Below, in pieces: positions 46,181 to 59,421 of a stretch of DNA of 64,000 nucleotides (the first letter of the stretch is position 1; every line of letters starts with the position of its first letter). Under the pieces are notes generated by a model. It was not told the origin of the DNA. It searched no databases and worked only from the letters and a program-made list of their open reading frames with translations. Origin of the DNA: Zygnema cylindricum. Taxonomy: Eukaryota; Streptophyta; Zygnematophyceae; Zygnematales; Zygnemataceae. A program made the translations under genes and the position numbers. The DNA is taken from NCBI GenBank assembly GCA_037447655.1, contig JBBHKE010001418.1:111663-175662 (forward strand), read 5' to 3'.

Positions 46181-49100
46181 ATGGCTAGAAAAGCAGTTGG
46201 ATCGGTTTTTGTGAAATCTTTTGCTTTTGGAAAGATTTTCTATGGCAGAGCCCCTGTAATTCACTCAGCTGAGACAGTCTATACCAGTTTTTTTGGTGAA
46301 TCCAGAGGTAGAAGCACCGGTGTAACCTGTCAGTTCTCCAATTGTATAACATCATGTAAGTATATTCTACTGATTGCACGTGAATTTCGGACATTTTCAC
46401 ATTAAAATATTTATTGCTGAATTGTAAATCACATACTCAATTGGTAGAAGATTGTCTATTTTTTGTATTTTCGTGCGGTTTTATCTTGCTTTTCAGTCTT
46501 GGAACCTGCCTCAAATCTGACACCTTTTTCAAATTTTCCTATGAGTTCATCGCTCTGCTGTTTCTAATAATTCCATCATCCAGTATATTTGCTGCGGCTT
46601 ACTGTTTGCCAGAAATAGGCTGGGTTGTATATTGCACTATTTAATTTCCGGTCCTCAGATATCATATGACCGACTCAGTGCATGTTCTGTATCAATGTGG
46701 TCCATGTTAGTACAGCTGCAGCGAAAAACTGATTTTAATTGGAATCAGCATCTCGTTAGTACAGTTAACAACCAAAAGCTTCAATTAGAATCAGGATAGT
46801 TGCAGCCAAAAACTGTTTTAACTGGAATCAATATGTCTCACTTATAGCGACTGTATCAATGCTGGAAGTCTTTTGCTTTTCGGCAATTCCTAGTCTTGCT
46901 AAAATGCCCATCGCTTTTATTAGTGTCAATAACACTAATTCGGTCACTACTTTTACACCATGAGGGGTGGACCACAATTGGCCATGTCACTTTGCGCTAA
47001 ATTACTCTTGTTGTTACTAATTTCGTTTTAATACTTTTAATTTTTCCACACTGATAGCGTTTTTTGGCAGTCTGAGTTTTGCACCTCCGTATGGAGTATA
47101 TGTGATTGACATTGTTACTTAAGCGGTTTAGCCTATGTTGCTGATCTGACAGCCTTTAACTAGTCTGTGTATTTACTGATGTTGCTATTTCTTATCTTGT
47201 TAAGTAGACGAGAGCTGATGGTTGATAATCATTACCTGTAATTCTAATCTGATGGATTAATTGTTGCCTGTATCCTGACAATTTGATGGGTAATAATTAT
47301 TATCTCTGTTTCTACAATTTGATGCAATAATTATTATCTGTATTTCTACAATCTGATGCCAGGTTGGGAAAATTCGGCTCCCTTGGAGGCAGCAAACCTT
47401 TATCATCAATGCAGCAGGGAAAGCCCAAATGATGAGCAAGTTTCAGTAAGGCTCCGAACTTTATGCAGTAAGCACTGAATTGCTGAAAATTAGTTATGTA
47501 TAAAGTCACCAAACCTATTGACTGGCTGATTTGCTGGAAACTGGTTGTGTTCAACAAGTACCAAAACATATCTATTGACTGATTTGCGGTAATTAGTTAT
47601 GTTGGAAATTACCAAAACATATTGGTAGACAACGAATCTTTTCTTGATCATAGTGAGGATTAGAAAGTTTGTGACCATTTGTGAACCGAGTGATGGCGAA
47701 CATGTGAAGGTCTCAGTAAATTTTGGTGTCAACAGTCCTGGTCTGAACATCATAACTGATGGATACACGAGTGAACAAAGGGAAAGTGTCAGCAAAGGCC
47801 AGTATTGGAGTGACTTAGGAAATGGCTCTTATTATCAATTTGGTTTTTTAAAAATAACAATCAATTGAAAAAAATTATGTAAGTATATTGTATGTGAGTA
47901 ATGCTTGGTTGTCTTGGTGTTGAGTTTGTCAGTTTGATTAAGTATCTATCACAAAGTAAGGCATTCGAAATCTACTTGCCCGAGTGAAAGTGCAGTTCGA
48001 TCTAAGGCAAGAATTTTTTTCCCACTGTATGATACACCAGGTTGTATCGCTAATAGAGTTTAGTTTTCTTATGGCCTTCAAACTCGCACCTTTTGATTGC
48101 GATATTGTGATCGAACATCAGATAGCTGAGTTTGAGAGCTGAATAAAAAGTTTGTTTCTGACAATGATGTATGGTGACGTTTTCTTCGTTTGCTTGTCAT
48201 CTCTCCACTTTTATCTACATTAAACAACATATGTAGTGATATACACTGGAAGCTTATCATTTCTCACAGGGAGCTTATCATCTCTCCCCTTTTTGGTATC
48301 TATAATTGAACAACATATGTTGTGACATATACAGGGGGCGAACAGTTACGTACTTGACATAGATTGAAAGGGACACTGCCTGTTTGTCTGCAAACAGCTC
48401 CTATTCTGCAAGTTGCTTGTTGTACTAAAGGAATTTCAACAAAATCTTGTTTATTGTTCGTTTTTCATGTCAGATTGAGGTCAGTTTTTACTGTTCCGTG
48501 CATCTGGATGGTAGTATTATGTTTGCTAATTTGGTGGTAGTTTTGGAGTTCTTGGTTTGTCAATCACTATTGGTACCTGAAGACCGTTTCCCACCCAGAT
48601 GGTCCATTATCGACTTCCTTGGTTGTTAATTTTTTTTTTTGGAAAATCTGTTTCTCAAGAAAACTTAGAGGCAGATGCACTCCTTTTTAGCCCACCGGAT
48701 GGCAAAGTGCATTATCTACTTTTTTGGTTTTTAAGTGAATGGCCCTTTGATGGAATAGATTCAAATACTCGGCAGAATCTGTATGTCAAGATTTCTCAGC
48801 GGCAGAATGTACTCCTCTATGACTGCCTTAAACTTTCAATTGCATTCTGTTTTAGGGCTGACATTTGCACTTCTTTTGTTATTGACAGTTATTTCTCTCT
48901 GTGGATCAGGCTGAATCTCAAGGAATGTCCCCGTTATGGCTACATTCTACTTCTGGGCTATGGTCAATATCTGGATCATCGGCAGGAAGGCCGAGAAGCT
49001 ACCACCGACGAAGTATTTCTGTTTCTCCACATGCTAATGGCAAAAGGAAATTTATGATTGATACGCTCGCATTGGTGAGTAATTTACGTTTCTGTTTCAA

Positions 49101-52100
49101 TAAGCATTTCAAGTGGCAAGAGGATATCTATGGTTGCAACTTGTGATTCTAGTAGAAAGGTAAAAGATATGTATGAAGTGGAATTTCGTCAACTGTGATG
49201 TAGTAAATGTTGGGACTAAGAGGAGTGAAGGCATGGTTGGTTTGAGGAGTATTGATTGGTATGATTTTAACTTGTTTGGAGTACTTGAGAAGGTGATGGT
49301 CGATATATGTCAGGTCAGTACAGGAAATGTTGAATATCATTAAAAGTGGTTTTTTTTTTCTTTTCCACTTTGCTTTTGCAGGTCAGGAAGTTGGAGTCAC
49401 AAGGCCTGTCTGCTCAGCAAGCTGAAGGAATTACAGCTCTCATAATGCAAATTATGAATGAGAGTATGGAGGATATATCTCATAACTTTGTGTCTAAGCA
49501 AGATATCCAAATGGTGAGCAATAATTTCTACTTGTGCTCCTCCCAGGTTCCTAATACTGTCAATTTTACACCAAATGTCAGCTTCCAATTAGCGATTATC
49601 TTTCAGGCAGCAACTTGTACTCTGATATGTATGCATTGCTTTAACATTCTTTGAATGCATGACCTTTGTTGTCAATCTGAGAGATTTACTTTAACTTGTA
49701 CTAATGGGACATATCGGTATGGATGGTTGCCAGGCAGACATGAAAGCAGAAACTGAGCTGTCGAAGTTCAAGAGCGAGTTGAAAAGCCTTCAGGTCCGGC
49801 TTACATTCTTGTGCCTTTATTTTATTTTCATGTATTTTGGCCCTTCCAAATATGTTGTGTGTGTTATGGATGAATGCCAATCACTTCATCTGTCCTCACT
49901 ACACCTTGCATTGATGTTCGAGTTAGTGACTATTAATGTTAAAGTGATACTAGTGTTAACTGCATTAAGCATGTTAGGACTACGTGGCTCGTATAGCCCA
50001 CTTAAGTAGTGTTTTTAACTCTATTTTATGAGTTTGGGTTAAAAAAACTTGTGAAATATGGCCAGGTTGGATTCACATCTGTAACTTAACATCAATGATT
50101 GAGATGTCCATTTTTTGTATTTAAGGCAATTCTCCCACCCTTTTCGGGACTTAGGCTTTGTTATTTGCTGAATTTGATGCTTAGCTTCTGCAGGAGCAAA
50201 ATTTTGACAGTTTGCGTCGAGAAGCAGAGAGGTTGAAGACAGAGCTTGAGAAAATTCGGAGTGAACTAAGGTGAAATGGAATCAGTGATGAGTCAGAGTA
50301 GCTCCATAACTGAAATGTGTTTCTTCAAGATTTATTTGTTCATTATAGATAAAATTAATGTCATGGGTTTGGGGCTCTATAAGTACTTCTGTCATTTGAT
50401 TCTCAGGCTGTTAGAAATTCAACCATTTTCTTTGCTGAATTCTGCGATTTCTGTTCTTATCAATAAATCCCTTTCCTATTAAAAAAAAATCTCCAGATAT
50501 ATTTCCTATTTGCTTATTTCCTGAAGACTTGCTGATATTGTTGCAGCTGATGGCAGGTATGAGGTGGATAAAGTGACTGCAGGACAGAGGCTCGATATGA
50601 ATTTAGAAAAAGGGTGAGTGATATGAGATGTGGTGTCCAAACCTATTAGTACTGTAGTGAACTTTTGTCAGAGACTGTTGCCTGGTTTGTTGAGTTTATT
50701 TTGCCGTGTTAAGTAAAAGGAATGAGCCAATTTTGTCCTCTTTTGTTTTTGGTTGTCTGATTGAAATTTCTTAATCAATAAGCAGGAACCAGTAGTTATA
50801 GAACATGTCATACCATATAAAAAACAAGGCATTTAGCATAAGAAATCCTTTGACAGAGGCTAAAACGTTGTCAGCAACAGATTTGAAATGGAAATGATTT
50901 TCAAATTCCATTGCAAAATGTTCTTGAGCTCTGTATGCCAGTTAGTGAAGTATGATTTTGAAGAGGAGAATGCTTTTGTCTTTTCCTTTTTAATGCTGAA
51001 AGGACATACGGATAGCCATATTTTATGTTTGGAATTCCCACATACTATTGTTTAGCTGGTGGTAGTTTTCATGATTTTCTTTAAACCAAGATGTAGCCTT
51101 GGAGCGTTGTTTTTGAGTATTATTCCAGATAAACGAGGCTTTTTAATGTCGAGGTTCATATAACATCTAGCATTTTATCCCTAATTTTTTGCAGACGAAT
51201 TCGGGAGGAGCTACAGAACCAAAATCAAGAAACTTCAAATCTCTCCAACAAGCTTGACAGAGTATGTGTGACTGACAATTGGTCCCTTAGTTTACATTAC
51301 GTCTTTTAGGGTATCTATAATGCTGTATATAGCTGTTTTTCATGCCGAGCATTTTTTTGCACCCTTGAAATTGAAAGAAAGATTAGATCATCCGTTGTTC
51401 ATTCAATCGTGATGGGTTTTGTTATTCACCAAAAGTTGAGTAGGGACGGAATGTAAAATAAAAAGTAGCTGCATGCCAGGATGTATTATGCATTTCAATT
51501 GGTGCCTATATGTGGCTATATTGTTGTCAAATGGAAAGAATGTTAGATAATATTTAAGTCAAGAGTTGGGGCTGTGTGATTGTTTTACAGGAAATAAACA
51601 TATTGAAAACAGAATTGGAGGCTGCGAAATTTGATGTCATCAAGTACTGTGTCGGTAAGTCCCCTCACTGATTCCTCACCGTTCACTGGTTCCTTCCTTC
51701 CAGTGTGACTACAAATTTCGTGGTGTTTGAGCTTTCTTTTTCTTACAGTTTTACGGCGTGTCAATTCACCGCTGGTAGGCTATTTAGTGTGTACTTGATG
51801 GTGTGTATGTGATCGTGTGTACTCGATGGTGTGTATGGATGGTGTGTACGTGATGGTGTGTTTCGGTTGTGTGTGATGGTGTGTGTACTTGGTCATGTGT
51901 ACCTGATCGTGTGTACTTGGTGTGTACTTGATGGTGTGTCTACTTGATCGTGTGTCCTTGGTCTGTACTCGATGGTGTGTATCAGACGGTATGTATTCGA
52001 TGGTCTGTACTTGATGGTGTGTACTTGGTGGTGTGTACTTGATCGTTTGTACTTTTGCCGTGTGTACTTGGTCTGTACTCCATGGTATGTATTGGATGAT

Positions 52101-52194
52101 GTGTACTTGATGGTGTGCACTTGCTTGTCTATTTGCAGGTACACTAGTTTCAATCAGTGCTGTGGGGCTGGGTCTCCTTCGAATATTGATGTGA
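46181..52194 (+). CDS. DUF1640 / CCDC90 (MCUR1-like) mitochondrial coiled-coil membrane protein
   Basis: Ten exons, all joining in phase: 46181-46355, 47363-47445, 48910-49074, 49382-49513, 49734-49793, 50194-50270, 50557-50613, 51195-51261, 51591-51654 and 52139-52194, giving 311 residues. The N-terminus (MARKAVGSVFVKSFAFGK) is basic, with few acids, and fits a mitochondrial presequence. Next come MIDTLALVRKLESQGLSAQQ AEGIT, a coiled coil through ELSKFKSELKSLQ, LRREAERLKTELEKIRSELR and GRIREELQNQNQETSNLSNK, and a single C-terminal membrane helix, GTLVSISAVGLGLLRILM, before TGA. That layout is the hallmark of the DUF1640 family, whose animal members (MCUR1, CCDC90B) lie in the mitochondrial inner membrane. 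Function in plants is less certain. Exons 1-2 are assigned by phase and splice signals, the rest by clear similarity. Intron 9 carries a minisatellite. Confidence 0.9.
51776..52128. repeat. TGTGTACTTGATGG minisatellite in intron 9
   Basis: About 25 units of a 12-15 base repeat (GTGTGTACTTGATGGT, with CGATCGT and GGTCTGT variants), starting 122 bases after the exon 9 donor and ending 10 bases before the last exon. Frames on both strands are artefacts. The proximity to the acceptor means array length may affect the branch-point region. Confidence 0.92.
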
Positions 52195-53796
52195 GGCAGT
52201 TTCCAAGGGCAGCCCTTCCAGCCAATGAGATTTTGTTCCTGCCTGTAAATTGCAAACTCAAGAGGCAACTTTTGTATTTAGACGCAGCAAGAGTACGTCC
52301 TTGCTGCCCACGATTTTCTTCTTAATCAATGTTAGCACCATTTATTGGGGGTGACATTCGCTCCCCTTAGTTTTCGGCTGTCAGAGAGGCTACAATTTTG
52401 TGCTTAAATGAAATGAAAAAAAAAGTAGGCATTAAGGCAAACCATCTTATTTGGAATTTAGAGAGGAGTACTGTAATTTGAGCGCCAGGATATCCAAGAA
52501 AGATGGACCGAGGCTTAGGTGCCATCTTGGAGCTTGCAAATCTCTTTCTAATTTTTTAACGTCTCCGTTTTCTATGGTTACCCTACGTTTTATTGGTATA
52601 TTGTGTTATAGTGAGTATTTGTTCAGTGTCATATCGAAATTTCTGATGCATGTTTTCCTGTTAGTTGGTTAACCGTTTTTGAAAAGTAGTCCATACGTTC
52701 CTAAAAACGGTATTTGATACTTTTTGGTTTTTTGTTCTGACTGTAATTCTGGTCTCTAAATTGGTTTTTCCTTGTCACTGTGTATTTCTGCATCTCTATT
52801 GTTTTATTGGCGATTGCGTTCATCAAGATTGCTATGCTCAGTTTGATCCTACCTTGATATACCAGAATGCTTGACTGCATTTTACTTGTTTTCGGTTTTT
52901 TTTTGGCTTTTCTTTCCTTTTGTTTCTATGTACTTGGGTTAACTGTTGCGAGTTTTTAATAACACGTGATCATTACTGTTACAGTTGTTTAAGAAAAAGG
53001 AAAAAGTGAACAGCAAGCTGATCATTATGGTAGCCATCTTTTATGTGTTGGTGTTAAGTAAATATATGCATATTTATGTAGGATGTTGAATATGCATGCA
53101 GGGTATGTATGTTGTGGTTATTTCTATTTGTCATGTAAGAGTCGGTTTGCTTTCGGGGAAAAAGCCTCAAGTCTGAATATTGGCAGCTTTGAACTAAAAA
53201 TACTTGGCACGTGGCTTTAATTGTTTGTTGCATCCTTCACCAGTACAGTGATGTATATATCGACGATTAACCTCACCTGGAATCTCAATCTACTAACCTC
53301 ATCTGGAATCTCAATTTACTAGAGAACCGAAGGAGGAATACGGGTCAAGAACATAACGGAAAAAAGACCTTTCATTACTTCTAAAAGAATTCCTTGCATG
53401 TACAGCAGTTGCATCTGCATGTGTTTTGTTCCAAGTGGAGTTGTTGATATTTCATGACTATGATCATTATCATGCATCCATGGACAAGGAGTTAGTTTAT
53501 GGTAACTTTTTTATAAATAAAAAAAGTAGTAGTGAACAATGGAGTTGCAATCACTTGCACTTGCCGTGAGGCTTCTAAATCTATCGTACCGTAAAGTATT
53601 GAGACGATACTGTACTTTTGAATTCGCGATTTCTAAATGGTCCACGTCGAATTGGGTATATCGGTTATGGTACGTTAAACTCACTTTCGTCACGTTTCAC
53701 TCCTAAAAGCAGAGATTCGGAAACGCTGCAACAGCACAGTTCAAATATGCGAAAGTAATTTCACTAATTTGAAACGCTGGATGGGGTTTCACTTTA
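52195..53796. other. 3' region of the DUF1640 gene and intergenic DNA
   Basis: Probably 3' untranslated sequence to about 52400 (AAATGAAATGAAAAAAAAAG at 52404). After that it is T-rich intergenic DNA. A near-duplicate CTAACCTCA(C/T)CTGGAATCTCAAT occurs at 53268 and 53292. No gene is seen. Confidence 0.45.
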
Positions 53797-54300
53797 CACC
53801 GCGAATCGTAATTAGAGTAAAGAAAAAATTAGAGTAAAAAAAGAGAAAAAAATAATTAGAGTTATGAACTCTAATTTGTGTGATAAAACTTTTTCAAAAA
53901 GGAATTTTACTCTAATTAATTTAAGTACTCTAATTTGGTACGCTAATATCTCTACTGTAAATAAGGTATACGTACAGAATCTGACAAAACGTACAGTTTA
54001 TCGTCACTATGACGTTTGCACTACGAGGTTTGTTAAAACGCAGTTACATGATAACGGCCTGTATTAAATCATTATTGGTACCTTTTTACTAAATTACAAT
54101 TTTGCACGGTCGGACGTTGTCCGTACTCCACAATATTTAAAATTAACCTATATTAGATTTTTTTACTCTGATTAAACCTTACCTTAAATAGTATAATGGA
54201 AAATTTAGAATCATTTACTCTATTTAACGTGATAGAGTCGAAATTTAGGGCGACCGAATTACGGAATTAGCGTTATTTACTCTAATTACGATTCGTGGTG
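53797..54300. mobile_element. MITE family A, copy 3 (complete)
   Basis: 504 bp between TA dinucleotides. It starts CACCGCGAATCGTAATTAGAG and ends TCTAATTACGATTCGTGGTG. It carries the internal GCACGGTCGGACGTTGTCCGTA block and is the reverse orientation of 7053-7560. It ends about 300 bases before the GET3 start codon, so it may lie in that promoter. Confidence 0.88.
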
Positions 54301-54604
54301 TACTTTACACGTATTATACGGTGCGTACAGTACGGCCGTACGGGGCTGTTTTCAATAGTTTTCGCACGTTTGACCTTTGATCTTTCTGAACTTCTGAGTT
54401 TGAACTTTGAAGGCGTTTGGAGGTCTCGCACGGCAGAAAACATCTTTGAAGTAAAAAGAAACCCTAAAAAGGTGAAAAACCTAAATAACTAGAGAGGAAA
54501 GCTGCCACAATATTGACGACTACTTCTGCATTCAGAGAAATCGATACATCAGTCCATCAGATTTATTTTTATTTTGACTAGTTTATTTGGACTAAGAGGA
54601 CAAA

Positions 54605-57600
54605 ATGGCAGAAGAAGAGAGACCAGAAGCCACCCTTCAGAATATTTTGGAGCAGAAAGAACTGAGATGGTTGTTTGTTGGAGGAAAAGGAGGTGTCGGA
54701 AAAACAACGTGTAGTTGCTGTTTAGCAGTTCGACTTGCAGCAGTCAGAGAAAAAGTTTTGATTATTTCGACGGATCCAGCGCATAATTTAAGTGACGCAT
54801 TTCGTCAGAAGTTTACCAAAAGTCCAACATTAGTTGAAGGATTTAACAATTTATATGCTATGGTAGCAACCAAACCAAACTGAACCGAACTGAACTGAAC
54901 TGTTTTTATGTTTGAAAAATATACAGATGCATTTTTTATTTATCCCCTGGCATGAAAGTGGAAATCTGGATGAAATCTCTTCTCTTCTTCATTTCTTTTG
55001 CTTCATTTATTTTTTTCGTGTATATATATATATAATTTCTTTTTATTTAGCTGCCTGTGTGGAAAGAAAAACATATGTCTCTACCACTGCTTGTATGATA
55101 CAACTTATAATATTGATAATAGCGATGCTTGTACATTTATCGAATATGAATTGAATTAAACAAGTCCAGAATATGAGGTGGTTTTACTATCAACTCATGG
55201 TCTGAGCCGTACATGAAATAGGATGAATGATGTGATAGTAAGAGAACTTTATGATATCCAATTGGTTTTTCATTCGTCGTGTTCAGGAGTTTTCGTGGCA
55301 TGCAATCATTTTTCACACTTAATATAGAAAACCATGCAGATTAATCAGATTAGCAATGCTTTCTTTTACGTCCGGTTTGCGTGTAAAGTTTTTGATATAT
55401 TTTATATATCATAATAAAATATCTATTTGTGATGCTCTTATGTGAGGCTTTCTTATCCTGTTCTACAAATTTTTTGATGCTTCAGTTTGTTGTCATCTTG
55501 GATTATGACAGTCCTTGTTTCTTCTTTTTTGATGTTATATTTGCCTCGCTGTTATTTTATTGGACATTGCAGGAGGTAGATCCCAAAGTGGAGAGCGAAG
55601 ACCTTGAGAATTTGGCTGGTGAAGGAAACGCTATTTCAGAGCTTGCGAGTTCAATTCCCGGAATTGACGAGGCAATGAGTTTTGCAGAAATGCTCAAGTA
55701 AGTCTCAGAAAGTAGGTCATTGCGATGAAAATAGTGTCCATTGTTGATACAGTACATATTTTAAATGGGTGAAAACAATTGGAACCCCCCTATTATATGT
55801 GCATTATACGGTACATTATGTGTATATTATGAGGTTCACCACAAATAGCGTTTTCAATTGCTTTTGCACATTTGAACTATGATGCAGTAATATTGATGAG
55901 AGTAGTCCCTTTTTGTTTTTTTTTGGCTTAGGAATTAGGTGATCGCTGGTGACAAAATTGTGCTGTGTATTGCTATTAGTGTTAATGTTTTTTTCGCCCT
56001 CAAACTCGTTTTTCCGTGCACATTTGTCGAATCATCAATTCGTGTTCCGATGAAAAATTAAGGCTCTTACCTTCTGATTGGTAGCCTCCAAATCAAAATT
56101 GGACACTTGTGCACCGAGAAAGTTTATATGAGTGGTGACAAAAACATCAACGCTGATAACACGATTCACAGTGTAGTGTCTATCGTTGATGCAGTAATAT
56201 CAATAGGAGTGTTCCTTTTTATTTGTTGTGCTCTTCAACATTCTCATTACTTGAATGGCTACAATCCACATTTTTAGTGGTGGAATGCAACTGCTATGGT
56301 ATGTTTTTCTGTTATGGTGATCAATGTTTTTTTTTTATACATGTTTTTTCTTTTGTCTGCTGCATAACATATGTTTTAGTATTTCACATCATTTTTGGCC
56401 AATCCTCATGTAGGCGTTTCCTTGCTTTTTTTGAACTCTTTTTTTTGTCCTTTTGCAGACTTGTTCAAACTATGGATTATTCGGTGATTGTCTTTGACAC
56501 GGCACCAACAGGACATACATTGCGGTTATTGCAATTTCCCTCCACCATGGGAAAGGGTCTTGGCAAAATGATGGCACTCAAAAACCGATTTGGTGGCATG
56601 ATTACTCAAGTGAGTTGCAGGACAAACCTTTTTTTTGTGAAAATAGCATAGTGAGTTAACTGCAAAACTTGTCTCTTTGTCTATTATCTGGTGTTTGGAG
56701 GTGATGTTTAGTTAGAGTGAACAGGGAGGCGGAAAAGCTTTATATGGTATTCCTAAACATTGCTCACCATAAACTTATCAATTCTTAAAAAAATAAACAG
56801 TTTTGTTTGCAAGTGGATTTTAGGAGTAAATGAAGCAGTATTGAAATTACTCCCCTTGCAGATAAAGTGAAGAACAATTTGTTTAGAGCTGAATTTGAGG
56901 AGTAAATTGACAAAGTCTTGAAATTACTCTCTTTGCAGATGTCGCAAGCATTTGGAGGGGGAATGGACTTCGGAGAAGACGCTGTTATGGGGAAGCTGGA
57001 AAGTATGAAGGCTGTCATTGAACAGGTCAATGACCAGTTCAAGAATCCGGTAAGCTTGTTTTTGGGAAAAAATATTTGCCTTCGCAATAGTTTTCTGGGT
57101 TTTTCACTTTGATTTTGTGGGATTTGGGCATATGTCTGAATATCTCTGATTGTGTGTTTGTATCGTGTTGTTTTTTTTGTGTGCATGGAACTTTCAAAGT
57201 ACTCATATCATGTTTGGCTAAAGGATTGGTGCTTGAATGTTTTCTCAATTTTTGAAACTTTCTCAATGCCTCTCTTGTTATTTTTCTAATGTTGGCAGTG
57301 TAAGCCTGATAAGTGCTTGTATTTTTTGCACGCAGGACTTAACCACATTTGTTTGTGTGTGCATCCCGGAGTTTTTGTCACTATATGAAACGGAACGATT
57401 AGTTCAAGAACTTGCTGGGTTTGAGATCGATACCCATAACATTGTTATCAACCAAGTGTTGTTTCCGGAGGAAGGTACATGCTACACTGCCCACCGCTAT
57501 TACTGTTAATAACACTAATTACAAAAGTTTTTGGCCGAAAATCATAAAATTGTGTTAACAGCACTACACCGCCCATCGTTATTAGATACATTTTTTTGGG

Positions 57601-59421
57601 CAGTCAAAGTACTTTCTTTCATCACCCGTTTTTCTGAATTTCAATCGTGTCATCACGGTTAAAGGATATGACCATCACCTTTCAATCGCTTGCTTCAGAA
57701 CAACAATCCAATGGTTGATCACAGTGTTGAACGCCTTTGATCTAATCTTGCTCTTATACTTTTTATTCTTCGACACTAATAACGATGGGTATTGTACTTG
57801 TTATGTGTGTCATTTTAACAATTTTCTCTAAGATTTTGTTGAGTTTTCCTTGGACGGAGTGAGAGAGGCATCTTTATTTCTAGTCAATCCTAATGTCATT
57901 TTAATCACCATATCTGAATCGGTGGTAACAAAGGATTGTAAAGTGGTCTTGCTTCTTTTATGTTGATTATGTTTACCATTAAAGCTGATGTTGGGGGTTG
58001 AGTTGGAGTTTCATGTACTCTGAAAAGTTAAACAAAACTTTTATATACGAACTTCAGCATTCTTCAGGAGCTAATTGTGATAATTGTGATAGTTGCGATA
58101 GTTGTCACAGTTTTGCCCTGTTTATTTCTTTCCCCTGCCGATTTATAAGTCATATCTTTATGTTGAAGATTGCAACTTGTTGTTTGTCAGTTTCCTCTGT
58201 TGTGTGCATCAGTTCTGTTAAATCTTTGTTGCATTAAACATACCTTCAGATGAATTTTTATTTGTTGTCACAGAAAACCGCAGTTTTTTGGCAATTTGGA
58301 ATTGTCTAGTCATATATTTTTTGATTATTGCATCTTGCCTTTATCTGAGATAGTACAATAGAGTGTTGGGTGGAGGGATTTCAGCTAGTGAATCAAAGTT
58401 ATTGCAAGCGAGAGTGAAAATGCAACAGAAGTATCTTGACCAATTTCATGATCTGTATGAGGATTTTCACATTGTCCTTTGTCCACTTCTCCCAGAGGAG
58501 GTAAGTCACTTCAATCACCTAAATTTTTTGAGGCTCGCTTGTGGAGGTTTGTCGTCGATTGGATAAGTGCTGGTACAAGGTAAGAGGTTTGGAAATAATT
58601 GTTGGCCTTAAAGTTTTCTCAACTGGAGAGGAGGCATGTGAATGCTTTCGGTCATTCTGGTGTCCTTGTATTCTGGTGTCCAATAAGGTACATCCATGTA
58701 AATATGAGAGACTTTTTAAATATGTGAAACGATTCTGGTATTTTTAAACATGTTAAGTTGTATTTCACCCTCGGCGTGAACCTTTTCGTATTAGATTTCG
58801 GCATCAAGGACATTTTTTGTATTTAAGACAATCAATAGCTGACTGTCTTAATTTTATGTTTTCATGAAAGGATTGACTCCTTTGGTTTTATAATTCCATC
58901 TTCTTTTGTTTGAAACACCTGCGATCATATCAGATAGAAGATTAATTACTATTTGGAAAGGAGGTGGTAAACTCACAATACACGCCAGTTAACTAGGCCA
59001 TGTAAACATTTGACATCATCATCGTCACAATCACTATCACCATCATCATGAAAATGTCATGTATCAGGAAACCTAAAAACAAGCTTCTTACCTCACCATA
59101 GAAACGCCTGTCCTCTTACAGAGTTTTTTTTCTGGTTTTTGAGTGTTTGTTTCTATCTTTGAGCTGTTTTCTTCTGTTTTTCCATCTTCTAAACTTCCTA
59201 AGTTGGGTATTTTACAGGTTCGTGGAGTTGATTCCCTGAGAGCATTCAGTGAAAATTTATTAACTCCATATAAACCGGCACCGTCAACCTCACCGGCAAA
59301 TAAAGACGAGGAACGTCAACGGATAGTCGAATTGGAACAGGAAGTAACAAGTTTAAGGCAAGAATTGACAGATATTCAACACGAACTCGAAAAATTTGTT
59401 AAGGGTAAACAACCTGCATAG
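54605..59421 (+). CDS. GET3: GET3/TRC40 ATPase, tail-anchored protein targeting
   Basis: Seven exons, all phase-consistent: 54605-54862, 55573-55697, 56459-56609, 56939-57049, 57336-57474, 58385-58500 and 59218-59421 (TAG), giving 367 residues. The protein binds ATP as a dimer in the cytosol and delivers tail-anchored membrane proteins to the ER receptor (GET pathway; family knowledge). Seen: deviant Walker [11 protein letters not shown] (about residues 27-36), switch [11 protein letters not shown], a helical client-binding region ([31 protein letters not shown]), switch [17 protein letters not shown], and TERLVQEL and [11 protein letters not shown] near the C-terminal half. Where yeast and human enzymes have CxxC for zinc, this one reads [13 protein letters not shown], as in plant GET3a. 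The C-terminus ([18 protein letters not shown]...) is a coiled-coil extension like that of plant forms. The start fits an ATG in a purine-rich context (ACAAAATGGC). MITEs lie in introns 2 and 5. Confidence 0.95.
55960..56173. mobile_element. MITE-like copy, family D, in GET3 intron 2
   Basis: Left end TGTGTATTGCTATTAGTG and right end GATTCACAGTG, followed by TA. The inside (TTCGTGTTCCGATG, CTTACCTTCTGATTGG) is related to 29826-30009. The left end is degraded. Confidence 0.5.
57567..57794. mobile_element. MITE family C in GET3 intron 5
   Basis: 228 bp between TA dinucleotides. It starts CACCGCCCATCGTTATTAG and ends CTAATAACGATGGGTATTG. A second, incomplete end (CACTGCCCACCGCTATTACTG) lies just upstream at 57485, so two insertions are adjacent. 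No coding. Confidence 0.75.

Noticed and set aside
46023-46214. Alternative N-terminus for the DUF1640 protein (MNCYVCRLVIGL)
   Set aside because: It stops in frame before any donor that would join exon 2 in phase, whereas the frame from 46181 joins all later exons.
48599-49057. 152-codon plus-strand frame
   Set aside because: It overlaps exon 3 of the DUF1640 gene in another frame; the spliced frame matches the family and this one does not.
51780-52268. 162-codon minus-strand frame rich in Thr, His and Tyr
   Set aside because: It lies over the intron 9 minisatellite and the last exon of the DUF1640 gene on the opposite strand; its periodic sequence mirrors the repeat.
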